Source: a virus
Length of the DNA stretch: 49,957 nucleotides
Direction: 5' to 3' (one strand)
Virus record (IMG/VR): IMGVR_UViG_3300031569_000008
Location: 1 to 49,957 of that record
Position numbers and translations under genes: made by a program. The notes under the pieces are model-generated. The model did no database searches and had not been told where the DNA came from. It worked only from the letters and a program-made list of their open reading frames with translations. Below, in pieces: positions 33,575 through 40,259 of the stretch. How positions within the stretch are numbered: position 1 is the stretch's first letter; every line of letters starts with the position of its first letter.

Positions 33575-35288
33575 CATCACACGCAGCGCAGTCTTCATTC
33601 ATTGCCTGCTGTGCAATATCTCCACGTAAGACAGATTCTGTCCTCGTATAATATAAGGTTTTAACACCTTTTTTCCATGCATTAAAATGTACTTTGTTTA
33701 TCCACTTTGGCGTTGCCTCAGAAGGAAAAGCTAAGTTCAAACTAACAGACTGATCTACATATTGCTGTCTCAGTCCAGCCTGATTAACTAATTCTAGCTG
33801 ATTAATTTCCTTAAAAGTTTTAAATACCTCCTTTGCGGAGATGTCGTGGCCCACAGTAACATCATTAAGCTGATCAATGTCTTGGACAGAGCCACCGTCA
33901 GCCAAGATCTTATTCCATATTTCTTCATTGTTTATTTTATGTTTTCTTAATAATTTAACTAACGTAGGGTTTTTACGTATAAACGTTCCTTTAGCTGATT
34001 GCTCTGTAAATACATTAGCGGCCCAAGGTTCTATTCCCGCCGAGACATTGCCACTGAGCTTACTATTGCTAACAGTGGGAGCAACAGCACGAAGATGAGT
34101 ATTACGCATGCCAGTGCCAACACACCATAAAGGTTCACCATAAGTTTCCGCAAGTGCCATGCTAGCTCTTTCACTTTCAATTTTAATTTGACTAAATATT
34201 TTCCTAGTTTCAAACTGAGCAAGTAAACCTTCGAACGGGATACCTTTTTCTTGTAGGTACGTGTGCCAGCCCAAAACTCCCAAGCCAAGAGCTCTTCCTT
34301 TCGTAGCAGACCTAACCGCGTTTTCAAATCCTCGTAAGCCTTTAGCTCTTTGTATAAACTCTTCCATGACTCCGTCAAGGAACCATATACTGTCGTAAAT
34401 AAGGTTTGTACCTTTCCACTCTTCATATTTTGCTAGATTTAATGACGATAAACAACATACAAAACTATGGCTCTCATCTGTGTGTAATGTAATCTCTGAA
34501 CATATGTTTGTCATATGTACTTTTAATCCATTTTCTTTATAAGCTTTTGGATTGTTTTTGTTAACATTTCCTTTAAACATAATATACGGTTCTCCAGTTG
34601 CTTTTCGTTTTCTAAGTAATTTACTCCACTTAGTTCTAGCTTCTGCATCTCCTTGTTCAAGCTTGCGCATAAATTTATCGCCAACAACTGCGCACTGATG
34701 TAAGTTAAGTGACTGTCTGTTAACATCTCCCTTAGGTTCTCTAATTTCAAGCCAGTCTTCAAAATCTTCGTGCTCAATATTAATATTAACTGATGCAGCT
34801 CCTCGTCTAACAGATCCTTGATTTGTGGCAAGGATTGTTGAATCGTATATTTTACAAAAAGGTACGACTCCGTCTGATGTTCCATTTCCTGTAATTCTAG
34901 CGCCAGCGGGTCTTATTTGATTAATACCGATACCTACTCCACCGCCGTGCTTAGCGAGTAGCATCATCTCTAAATTCTTTTGTCCTATATCCTGTATTGA
35001 ATCAGCTACATCTATACCAAAACAGCTAATAGGCAACCCACGATCAGTACCTGTGTTAGATAGTACAGGGCTAGCAAGACACAGCCAACCGTTCCAGATA
35101 TACTCGAAGAATGTTTCTGCCATTTCTGGTTTGAATAATCTACGAGCAACTGTTTTAGCGACTCTTTGGTATGCTTCTTTAGGTGTTTCTCCGTCAAATA
35201 AATATCCCCCGGATATAGTCTTCTTGTATACGTCTGTATTACCCCACGAAGGGTAATCTTCTCCTTTAATCCATTCATTATTCCACAT
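33570..35288 (-). CDS. nrdA: Class I ribonucleotide reductase, large subunit
   Basis: This 572-residue NrdA reduces ribonucleotides to deoxyribonucleotides with the radical from NrdB. Visible residues: C89 (PISCF), the N261-x-C263-x-E265 catalytic motif (NICSE), a second redox Cys at 278/279, the radical-transfer Tyr pair in 'TLYYTRT' near residue 545, and the C-terminal redox pair C567-x-x-C570. The N-terminal ATP-cone is absent, so overall activity is probably not dATP-regulated in the usual way. Its length suits a compact phage enzyme. It is the last gene of the minus arm and is separated from nrdB by a small cassette. Confidence 0.95.
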   Translation of the reverse strand: MWNNEWIKGEDYPSWGNTDVYKKTISGGYLFDGETPKEAYQRVAKTVARRLFKPEMAETFFEYIWNGWLCLASPVLSNTGTDRGLPISCFGIDVADSIQDIGQKNLEMMLLAKHGGGVGIGINQIRPAGARITGNGTSDGVVPFCKIYDSTILATNQGSVRRGAASVNINIEHEDFEDWLEIREPKGDVNRQSLNLHQCAVVGDKFMRKLEQGDAEARTKWSKLLRKRKATGEPYIMFKGNVNKNNPKAYKENGLKVHMTNICSEITLHTDESHSFVCCLSSLNLAKYEEWKGTNLIYDSIWFLDGVMEEFIQRAKGLRGFENAVRSATKGRALGLGVLGWHTYLQEKGIPFEGLLAQFETRKIFSQIKIESERASMALAETYGEPLWCVGTGMRNTHLRAVAPTVSNSKLSGNVSAGIEPWAANVFTEQSAKGTFIRKNPTLVKLLRKHKINNEEIWNKILADGGSVQDIDQLNDVTVGHDISAKEVFKTFKEINQLELVNQAGLRQQYVDQSVSLNLAFPSEATPKWINKVHFNAWKKGVKTLYYTRTESVLRGDIAQQAMNEDCAACDG

Positions 35289-35290
35289 AT

Positions 35291-35782
35291 TTAATTTATT
35301 AATAAGGGTTCTTTTTTATACTCTCTATTGTTTTTTATTGTAAATTTATCACTCATGTGAAATAGGCCGTCTTTTTTCCATGTACCCGACCATTGATCTG
35401 CTTTAGGCCCCCACCTATCATGTGACTTGGCAAACTTCCAAACTCTAGATCCATTGCCTCTTATCTTCTCTAGCGACTTAACCCAGTACATATCAAAAGG
35501 TCCTAGTTTTCTAGCTTTGTTCATAAGTTCAGGTAATTGTTTATCTCTTTTACCTGTAATACATATATCTATATCTGTGGTCTTCCAACCTTCTAGTATT
35601 CCACCTACTAAGTACAATTTGTAATGTAACCAGTCTAATTTTAAAAGCTCTTTTAAAAACTTACTGTAAATAACATCGTTAGTTCCTTCCATGTAAGGAA
35701 TAAACATAAAACTACCATCTAGGTTTCTAATTACTCCATCTTTCTCTATGTTGTAATCATCTTCGTTAAAAACTTTTATCAT
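35291..35782 (-). CDS. Nucleotidyltransferase-fold protein
   Basis: From the ATG at 35782, which overlaps the preceding stop as ATGA, the product is 163 residues. A longer frame reaches back into the previous gene and is less likely. The motif G60-G61 then D70-I-D72 ('YLVGGILEGWKTTDIDICIT') is the polymerase-beta/MNT-type nucleotidyltransferase signature, with two Asp ligands for the nucleotide metal. The C-terminal half ('GSRVWKFAKS', 'WGPKADQWSG') is unlike antibiotic nucleotidyltransferases. It could modify RNA, protein or a small molecule; the substrate is unknown. It ends two bases before nrdA starts. Confidence 0.65.
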   Translation of the reverse strand: MIKVFNEDDYNIEKDGVIRNLDGSFMFIPYMEGTNDVIYSKFLKELLKLDWLHYKLYLVGGILEGWKTTDIDICITGKRDKQLPELMNKARKLGPFDMYWVKSLEKIRGNGSRVWKFAKSHDRWGPKADQWSGTWKKDGLFHMSDKFTIKNNREYKKEPLLIN

Positions 35783-36045
35783 ACTAAAAAATGTTTTATC
35801 CAAGCTATTAAACCGTTTATGTTTAAAGCTACTAAGTTCCATTGTTTTCTTGCTGAGGTTTGAACAACAACACATATGAACCCTACTATAAATAGCATAG
35901 GTTCAAGTGTCCATTGTCCGGCTATTAGGAATCCTGCTCCAAAATAACCTATTCTAGTAGAAAGTCTTTCACTCCAAGTCAAGCGTCTTTGCCTCACTAG
36001 ATTCTTTGCTAGCTTCAGCTTTAAGCTTTTCCAATGCTTTGTCAT
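35779..36045 (-). CDS. Small two-helix membrane protein
   Basis: The longest ATG frame gives 88 residues but overlaps the previous gene by 77 bases. An in-frame TTG at 35982 gives about 67 residues with a short overlap, and the protein from there ('TWSERLSTRIGYFGAGFLIA') looks like a complete membrane protein, so I favour that start. Hydrophobic segments are 'IGYFGAGFLIAGQ' and 'LEPMLFIVGFICVVV', with a third amphipathic segment near the end. It could be a holin-like or other small inner-membrane protein. Its place between nrdB and nrdA is unusual. The stop overlaps the nucleotidyltransferase start by four bases. Confidence 0.55.
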   Translation of the reverse strand: MTKHWKSLKLKLAKNLVRQRRLTWSERLSTRIGYFGAGFLIAGQWTLEPMLFIVGFICVVVQTSARKQWNLVALNINGLIAWIKHFLV

Positions 36046-36184
36046 ATTCTTTAAAATTTTGGATTGTTTTTAATGTGCCAACCGCTAGCTCTCTTAAATG
36101 ATTTTGCTCTTGAGCAATTTGATTTAATAGTTTAGCTACTTGCATTAGCCTTTGTTCCATTTGTATTAGTTTACTTTCTTTCAT
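35969..36184 (-). CDS. Small coiled-coil protein
   Basis: This 71-residue protein is almost entirely helical with heptad spacing ('MQVAKLLNQIAQEQNHLREL', then 'YDKALEKLKAEASK') and a polar acidic tail. It has no membrane segment or signal peptide. The 5' end overlaps the proline-rich lipoprotein gene by 14 bases and the 3' end reaches into the membrane protein frame, so the three are probably co-translated. It could bridge the lipoprotein and membrane protein. The role is unknown. Confidence 0.55.
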   Translation of the reverse strand: MKESKLIQMEQRLMQVAKLLNQIAQEQNHLRELAVGTLKTIQNFKEYDKALEKLKAEASKESSEAKTLDLE

Positions 36185-36587
36185 TTTTTTTATTGTTGCG
36201 AGGTTTTACAATAGGTTTAACACTTGGCACATAAGGCTTAACAACAATTGGTGGCTTTGGTGGATTAACCGGTTTAATGTTTGGTTTTACACCAGGTTTT
36301 GGCCTATTGTAGTTGTATCCTTGATTGTAGTTTGGAATAGGATATGAATTGTAGTTCCAGTTTTGCCAGTTTCCTCTGTATTGATATCTAAAAGGATCAC
36401 GGTCTATTAACTCTCTTATTCTTCTATCAAGCACTCTAAACTTAAAGTCCCTTACTGGTACAGCTAAAGTATCTCCCTTCTCTGTTATTGTTAATATACT
36501 TTTAATCCTATAATCTGTTGAAATATTATACGTGCTACCACAAGATGTAAACACTAGTGTTAACGCAGTAATTATTAATTTTTTCAT
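36171..36587 (-). CDS. Proline-rich lipoprotein (outer spanin-like candidate)
   Basis: The 138-residue protein begins 'MKKLIITALTLVFTSCGS', a lipoprotein signal with the lipobox Cys at residue 16, so it should be lipidated and carried to the outer membrane or held in the periplasm. A short beta domain follows ('GDTLAVPVRDFKF'). Residues 68-90 are Tyr/Asn-rich, and from about 95 on the protein is Pro/Lys/Val-rich ('PVNPPKPPIVVKPYVP'). Small proline-rich lipoproteins are typical of outer spanins, but an inner spanin partner is not certain. It heads the cassette inserted between nrdB and nrdA. Confidence 0.6.
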   Translation of the reverse strand: MKKLIITALTLVFTSCGSTYNISTDYRIKSILTITEKGDTLAVPVRDFKFRVLDRRIRELIDRDPFRYQYRGNWQNWNYNSYPIPNYNQGYNYNRPKPGVKPNIKPVNPPKPPIVVKPYVPSVKPIVKPRNNKKNERK

Positions 36588-36591
36588 ATTT

Positions 36592-36867
36592 TTATTTTAG
36601 TTGTTCTTTATCTTTAACAAAATCTCTCATACCGTTCCAATTAAGATCGTTGTATATGTCCTCTTCTGTTATGTGTATTTTACCAGACGTCTTCAAAGTC
36701 TTCGCCTTCACCAGCTTTCGAATAATCCGTTGGCCGAATTGCGAAAAAATCAGTATGAGTGACCCCGCCGGTAAGATGATAGAACCAATCAAGATTGCCT
36801 GCTGCGGTGGTGTCATAAGCAAAATACGATCCCAAGTCAACGTAACCCAATTCCACAAGTTTTTCAT
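36592..36867 (-). CDS. Possible membrane protein overlapping the 3' end of nrdB
   Basis: A 91-residue frame starts inside nrdB, in a different frame, and shares its last 188 bases. Residues 23-42 are hydrophobic ('QAILIGSIILPAGSLILIFS'), then a basic stretch and an acidic polar tail ('HITEEDIYNDLNWNGMRDF') lying in the non-overlapping part, ahead of the lipoprotein gene. The non-overlapping tail looks like real protein. The hydrophobic half may be only a by-product of nrdB codons. Either a short gene starts from an uncommon codon near the nrdB stop, or this is true overprinting. Low confidence. Confidence 0.35.
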   Translation of the reverse strand: MKNLWNWVTLTWDRILLMTPPQQAILIGSIILPAGSLILIFSQFGQRIIRKLVKAKTLKTSGKIHITEEDIYNDLNWNGMRDFVKDKEQLK

Positions 36868-37648
36868 TTGTTCTCTTTTTTATAAATTGTTTTAAGTCAT
36901 AAGATTTAATGCCTTCAATGTCACCCATTTCAAACATCTTATCTATATATTTTTCTTCAAGTTCAACCATTGTTTTGGCTGCTGTTATAACGTCTTCTCT
37001 ACATTCACTTAACAAGCTAGAGTCTTCTTCACACATGTGTCTGAATAACTGACAACCCATTTTACTATGTAGAGATTCATCTCTTACTGACCATTTCATT
37101 TGTTGCCCAATACCTTTGAGTAAATTACGAAGCTGAAAACTATACAGCACTGCAAAAGCACTATATAAGCTAACTCCTTCAGCGAAGGCTGAAAATACAG
37201 CCAAGCTTTTACCAATACCGACACTATTATTACCGTCGTAAGCAACCAAATTATCGAATCTGTCAGCCGTTGCCGGCTCATGAAGGAATGCCTCATAGTC
37301 TTCTAGTTTTAAAGTTTCATTTAAATAACTGTACGCTACAGCATGCACGGTTTCCTGTGACCCGAACATCATGGCCATTTGTTTTATTTCGTGTTTAGGA
37401 AACCACGATACAACGTTCTGGGTCCAATAGTCTGATACCGCGCATTCCGTTTGTGCGAATCCAAGAAGTATGTTCCCAACGAGGTGTTTTTCTTTTTCTG
37501 TAAGTTTTTCATTCCAATCTTTTATATCGCTCTGCATTGAGATTTCAGTGTGTAACCAAAACGCTTGAGCTTGTTTTAACCAACCTTCTGTATAGTACTC
37601 AGGATATTCAAATGGTTTGTACGCTATGCGCTCATCAAATAATCCCAT
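36680..37648 (-). CDS. nrdB: Class I ribonucleotide reductase, small subunit
   Basis: The 322-residue NrdB holds the metal-tyrosyl radical site. Ligands and radical residue are visible: E35, E68, H-containing 'E99-T-V-H102' with the radical Tyr at Y106 (four after the His, as in class Ia), E157, and E191/H194 in 'RDESLH'. The acidic C-terminus 'GEDFEDVW' should dock on NrdA. Together with NrdA it supplies dNTPs. The last 150 bases are richer in G+C (about 45% over 36721-36840, against 35-37% in other lines I counted). The start overlaps the upstream small gene's stop by one base. Confidence 0.95.
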   Translation of the reverse strand: MGLFDERIAYKPFEYPEYYTEGWLKQAQAFWLHTEISMQSDIKDWNEKLTEKEKHLVGNILLGFAQTECAVSDYWTQNVVSWFPKHEIKQMAMMFGSQETVHAVAYSYLNETLKLEDYEAFLHEPATADRFDNLVAYDGNNSVGIGKSLAVFSAFAEGVSLYSAFAVLYSFQLRNLLKGIGQQMKWSVRDESLHSKMGCQLFRHMCEEDSSLLSECREDVITAAKTMVELEEKYIDKMFEMGDIEGIKSYDLKQFIKKRTNEKLVELGYVDLGSYFAYDTTAAGNLDWFYHLTGGVTHTDFFAIRPTDYSKAGEGEDFEDVW

Positions 37649-37791
37649 TATTTAAAAATCTCTAAGGCTATGTCTACGAAAGGTATGTATAGCACATGAG
37701 TGACTTGAGTGTCTTCGTCGTAAGTTCTAGCTCCTATTAAAATACCTGGGTAAGTTCCTAGACTTAAACTCCAGTTTCTTTTTTCTTTCAT
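37648..37791 (-). CDS. Small conserved phage protein (47 residues)
   Basis: A 47-residue frame fills the interval between nrdB and the next small gene, with one-base overlap at its stop (TAATG) and ATGA overlap at its start. The sequence has a charged start, then 'NWSLSLGTYPGILIGARTY' and 'HVLYIPFVDIALEI', a beta-type, hydrophobic small protein. I recall similar short 'NWSLSLGFYPG...HVLY.PF.D' proteins in diverse phages, so it is very likely a real gene. The function is unknown; membrane association is possible. Confidence 0.75.
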   Translation of the reverse strand: MKEKRNWSLSLGTYPGILIGARTYDEDTQVTHVLYIPFVDIALEIFK

Positions 37792-37949
37792 ATTTTATAT
37801 TCTTTGCATTGTTTAATTAAATCATTATACCTTATTCTTCCAAACTGTTCCCATTTCCATTTCCACCATTTATCAAACTGCCTTTCTCCGTATTTTTGTC
37901 TAGCTATTCTTTTAGCTTGGCTAGGATCAATCTTACTGTCTCGTCGCAT
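37788..37949 (-). CDS. Small basic Trp-rich protein (53 residues)
   Basis: A 53-residue frame overlaps the end of the resolvase gene by 46 bases and the following gene by four (ATGA). It is strongly basic and helical, with a Trp-rich core ('DKWWKWKWEQFGR') and an N-terminal 'DPSQAKRIARQKYGERQF'. It may bind nucleic acid or a protein surface. No family is recognised. The overlaps on both sides and absence of other genes in this stretch support translation. Confidence 0.6.
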   Translation of the reverse strand: MRRDSKIDPSQAKRIARQKYGERQFDKWWKWKWEQFGRIRYNDLIKQCKEYKI

Positions 37950-38356
37950 TCTTTATGATTTTGAGGTTTATACAACGTAAGTGGTCCTAACCTTCTTTCG
38001 GTTATAAGCTTTTTAAATAGCTTCCATCTAAGTGGAAACGATTCGTTAGCTCTACCTTTAGTTTCGATTATAAAACCCTTACCTACAAAGTCTGGTGTAT
38101 ATTTTATATTAAGTATTTTTTTATTGCCTCTGTTTTTGTATTCTCCTTTACCGTTACCACATCTTTCGTATGATTCAAAAGGAAATTCAAAAGCTTCTGA
38201 CAATTCAAAAGTTTGACCTTCATATAAAGACGTTATTTTAGCTTTTCTCAAAGCCATATACATATAACGCTCAAGCCCAGAGGCGAAGTTGATACCATCA
38301 TATGATATCTTCTTCGACTGTACAGGACCTTTTTTTCTTTTAAATGTTTTTTTCAT
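37904..38356 (-). CDS. T7 endonuclease I-like Holliday junction resolvase
   Basis: From the ATG at 38356 the product is 150 residues; a longer frame begins inside the upstream gene. The PD-(D/E)XK site matches T7 gp3: E29 in 'SGLER', D89 in 'YTPDF', E98 and K100 in 'IIETKGR'. Spacings of 9 and 2 residues between the last three are close to those of E20/D55/E65/K67 in T7. The enzyme resolves four-way junctions and branched replication intermediates before packaging, and debranches host DNA. The start overlaps the MazG-like gene by 17 bases. Confidence 0.85.
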   Translation of the reverse strand: MKKTFKRKKGPVQSKKISYDGINFASGLERYMYMALRKAKITSLYEGQTFELSEAFEFPFESYERCGNGKGEYKNRGNKKILNIKYTPDFVGKGFIIETKGRANESFPLRWKLFKKLITERRLGPLTLYKPQNHKECDETVRLILAKLKE

Positions 38357-38603
38357 AAGCTTCTGCTCTATTAAACATAACCTCTTCAACCTCGTCGGTT
38401 AAACAGCGTCTTGCTGCTTCTATGTATAACAAAGCATCCATTAGTTCTTCTTGTACATCAACTAAGAAACGATCAAGATCTTTTTCTTCACCTTCAATCT
38501 CTTCCATCATAGTTGCTCCGTACTTTTTCTGACCTATTAAGCTACGTTCGTCCATCTTTCTTAAGACTTGTTGAACTATTTTATCTTCTGTTTTTATTTT
38601 CAT
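38340..38603 (-). CDS. MazG-like helical protein
   Basis: This 87-residue protein is all helical, with 'ERSLIGQKKYG', an acidic middle 'EEIEGEEKDLDRFLVDVQEE' and 'LMDALLYIEAAR'. The Lys-Tyr-Gly turn followed by paired acidic helices is the pattern of small MazG-like (all-alpha NTP-pyrophosphatase) phage proteins. The metal-binding acidic pairs are partly visible (E47/D54 region and E57/D60), so catalysis is possible but unproven. It may act on dNTPs next to the larger MazG fusion immediately upstream. Confidence 0.6.
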   Translation of the reverse strand: MKIKTEDKIVQQVLRKMDERSLIGQKKYGATMMEEIEGEEKDLDRFLVDVQEELMDALLYIEAARRCLTDEVEEVMFNRAEAYEKNI

Positions 38604-39379
38604 TATTTATCTTTTACAAATGTTCCATTAACCATTTTACCTGTTCTCTGACTTATCTCACCGTAAGCATTGTCAATACATTGTTCTATGTCCATACCTG
38701 TCTGATGAGCTAGATTAGTAAGCACTACAACCATATCGCCAATAGCATCCCATATTTCGTGGTCATCTTCTTTTAATAGAGCCTCAGCTAGTTCACCAGC
38801 CTCTTCCATAAGCTTAACGTATTGTGTATGAGTATTACCTTTGTCGTATATACCTCTAGTAGCCGCCCAGTCTCTTATAAGATCAAATCTCTCACAATCT
38901 AAATTATATTTGACACATTTATCAGGACTATCTTTAGGGTTAAAAAATGCTTCATAAAAAGCTTTGTTATAAATGTAAGATCTACCTTCATTAAACATAG
39001 ATGTTTTTACATTTGCCATTATCCAAGGTATATAGTCGTTTGATATCTCAAATTTACCATGAGTTGTTTCCCATGTCATACCTACGTTGTCCATTAGCCG
39101 GCCTTTTAATTTATTTACTGGGCAGTCAAATGTTGATGTTTGCTCTGTTGCATTTATTTTCATTTTATTAAATTTTAGATTTTTATATTTTTTTAAATCA
39201 ACCTTATAGCCATAAGACTTTTGAAGTTCTATTTCACGGTCTGATATATAATCTATATCGTCTGACTGTTCAAGAACCTCATACTCTCCCTCCTTATAAC
39301 CTTGTATAAGGGTAACTCTGTTATTAAGATTACGTGTTACTCCGATTTTTTTACCTGGTATGTGGTATAAATAGTACAT
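38603..39379 (-). CDS. GIY-YIG-like domain fused to MazG pyrophosphohydrolase
   Basis: The 258-residue protein has two recognisable ends. Residues 1-60 resemble a degenerate GIY-YIG nuclease ('YLYHIPGKKIGVTRNLNNR', with R21 and a Glu in 'SDREIEL' as candidate catalytic residues). Residues about 185-255 are a MazG domain with E192-E193-x-x-E196 and E208-x-x-D211 ('EEAGELAEALL', 'EIWDAIGD'), the metal-binding helix pair. MazG-type enzymes hydrolyse NTPs or dNTPs, or alter alarmone levels. A roughly 120-residue linker separates the ends. The nuclease half may be inactive. Confidence 0.75.
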   Translation of the reverse strand: MYYLYHIPGKKIGVTRNLNNRVTLIQGYKEGEYEVLEQSDDIDYISDREIELQKSYGYKVDLKKYKNLKFNKMKINATEQTSTFDCPVNKLKGRLMDNVGMTWETTHGKFEISNDYIPWIMANVKTSMFNEGRSYIYNKAFYEAFFNPKDSPDKCVKYNLDCERFDLIRDWAATRGIYDKGNTHTQYVKLMEEAGELAEALLKEDDHEIWDAIGDMVVVLTNLAHQTGMDIEQCIDNAYGEISQRTGKMVNGTFVKDK

Positions 39380-39382
39380 ATT

Positions 39383-40024
39383 TTAAAGTTTATCGTTATA
39401 CAAATGCATGTTGTGTGCGTGATGGTAATACCAACCGACGTCAATAGACAGTCTGTCTGCAATCATTTTTTGTAATGATGAAAATTGATACTGATCATTA
39501 CAGAAACCGTACCAGATGTCATTAGAACGCATATAGACAGACATACAAAGCTTATTGTTTAGAATTGTAAACTGAACCGCGTAAGTACAAGGAGTATCCT
39601 TAGCGTACTTATCAAATTCTTTAGCATCGTATATACTTATAGCTGCGTGTCTAGTATTTGGGTTATCTTTTAGTTTGCCTATCACGTAATCAATTTGATT
39701 ATTACGCTGCCATTGATATCCGTAGTTACTATTTACGTCTCCATTACTATCGGCCATCTTTTCCCATATTGGCGGTATCTTACCATATAGTTCTCCTAGC
39801 TTTTTTATGTTACGATCACCTGATAAATACCACTGCCATTCAGCTTCAGCATATTCATGACTCCATTTTCTATATTTGTTTTTAATATGATTGTCTAGCG
39901 GATCTTCAATTGTAAAGCCTACATTAAACAGAGCTTTAGTGTTATCAAAATCCACACCTTCAACTCTTAGTTCGTGCAATATACAATTAAACGCTTCGTT
40001 TGCTGTTATAAATTTACTTCTCAT
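39383..40024 (-). CDS. ThyA-family pyrimidine methylase/hydroxymethylase with Asp at the specificity site
   Basis: From the ATG at 40024 (longer frames overlap the upstream gene) the product is 213 residues. Conserved ThyA residues fall at the E. coli numbers: catalytic C146 ('DTPCTY'), R166, S167, D169 ('RSND'), H207 and Y209 ('HLYN'). Position 177, Asn in thymidylate synthases and the residue that recognises uracil, is Asp here ('GFCNDQYQ'). Asp at this site marks dCMP hydroxymethylases such as T4 gp42 and converts thymidylate synthase to dCMP use in mutants. The enzyme may therefore act on dCMP. It is short of about 50 residues compared with E. coli ThyA. Confidence 0.85.
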   Translation of the reverse strand: MRSKFITANEAFNCILHELRVEGVDFDNTKALFNVGFTIEDPLDNHIKNKYRKWSHEYAEAEWQWYLSGDRNIKKLGELYGKIPPIWEKMADSNGDVNSNYGYQWQRNNQIDYVIGKLKDNPNTRHAAISIYDAKEFDKYAKDTPCTYAVQFTILNNKLCMSVYMRSNDIWYGFCNDQYQFSSLQKMIADRLSIDVGWYYHHAHNMHLYNDKL

Positions 40025-40259
40025 ATTTCTTGTAATAGTATTTATAAAACTTCCAGATCTCTTGCCATATTTGGTCTTTAACATATACGTAGGGAGATCT
40101 ATTTTTTTTATTGTTTATTTCTATATCTATATACCACTCATAAGTACTTTTTGCCATTGGTGATATTTTAATATTGTTTGCTATACACCATTGCATCGCG
40201 TCAAAGTCCTTCTGTGTAGGCATATATTTACCCATGTTTATCTTACTTTTTGAAGCCAT
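40014..40259 (-). CDS. Small conserved phage protein
   Basis: This 81-residue protein has a basic start, a helix ('TQKDFDAMQWCIANNIKISP'), a beta strand pair with aromatic residues ('TYEWYIDIEI') and a Tyr/Lys-rich helical tail. There is no catalytic motif. It lies between the primase-helicase gene and the ThyA-family gene and overlaps the latter by 11 bases. The compact alpha/beta texture, clean start and overlap support a real gene. The function is unknown. Confidence 0.6.
   Translation of the reverse strand: MASKSKINMGKYMPTQKDFDAMQWCIANNIKISPMAKSTYEWYIDIEINNKKNRSPYVYVKDQIWQEIWKFYKYYYKKYEK

Noticed and set aside
34031-34426. A second minus-strand frame of 131 residues inside nrdA
   Set aside because: It overlaps a clearly conserved reductase frame completely and has no independent motif or signal.
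35783-35875. Longer N-terminal extension of the nucleotidyltransferase-fold protein
   Set aside because: The extra residues run inside the preceding membrane-protein gene. The ATGA junction at 35782 gives a cleaner start.
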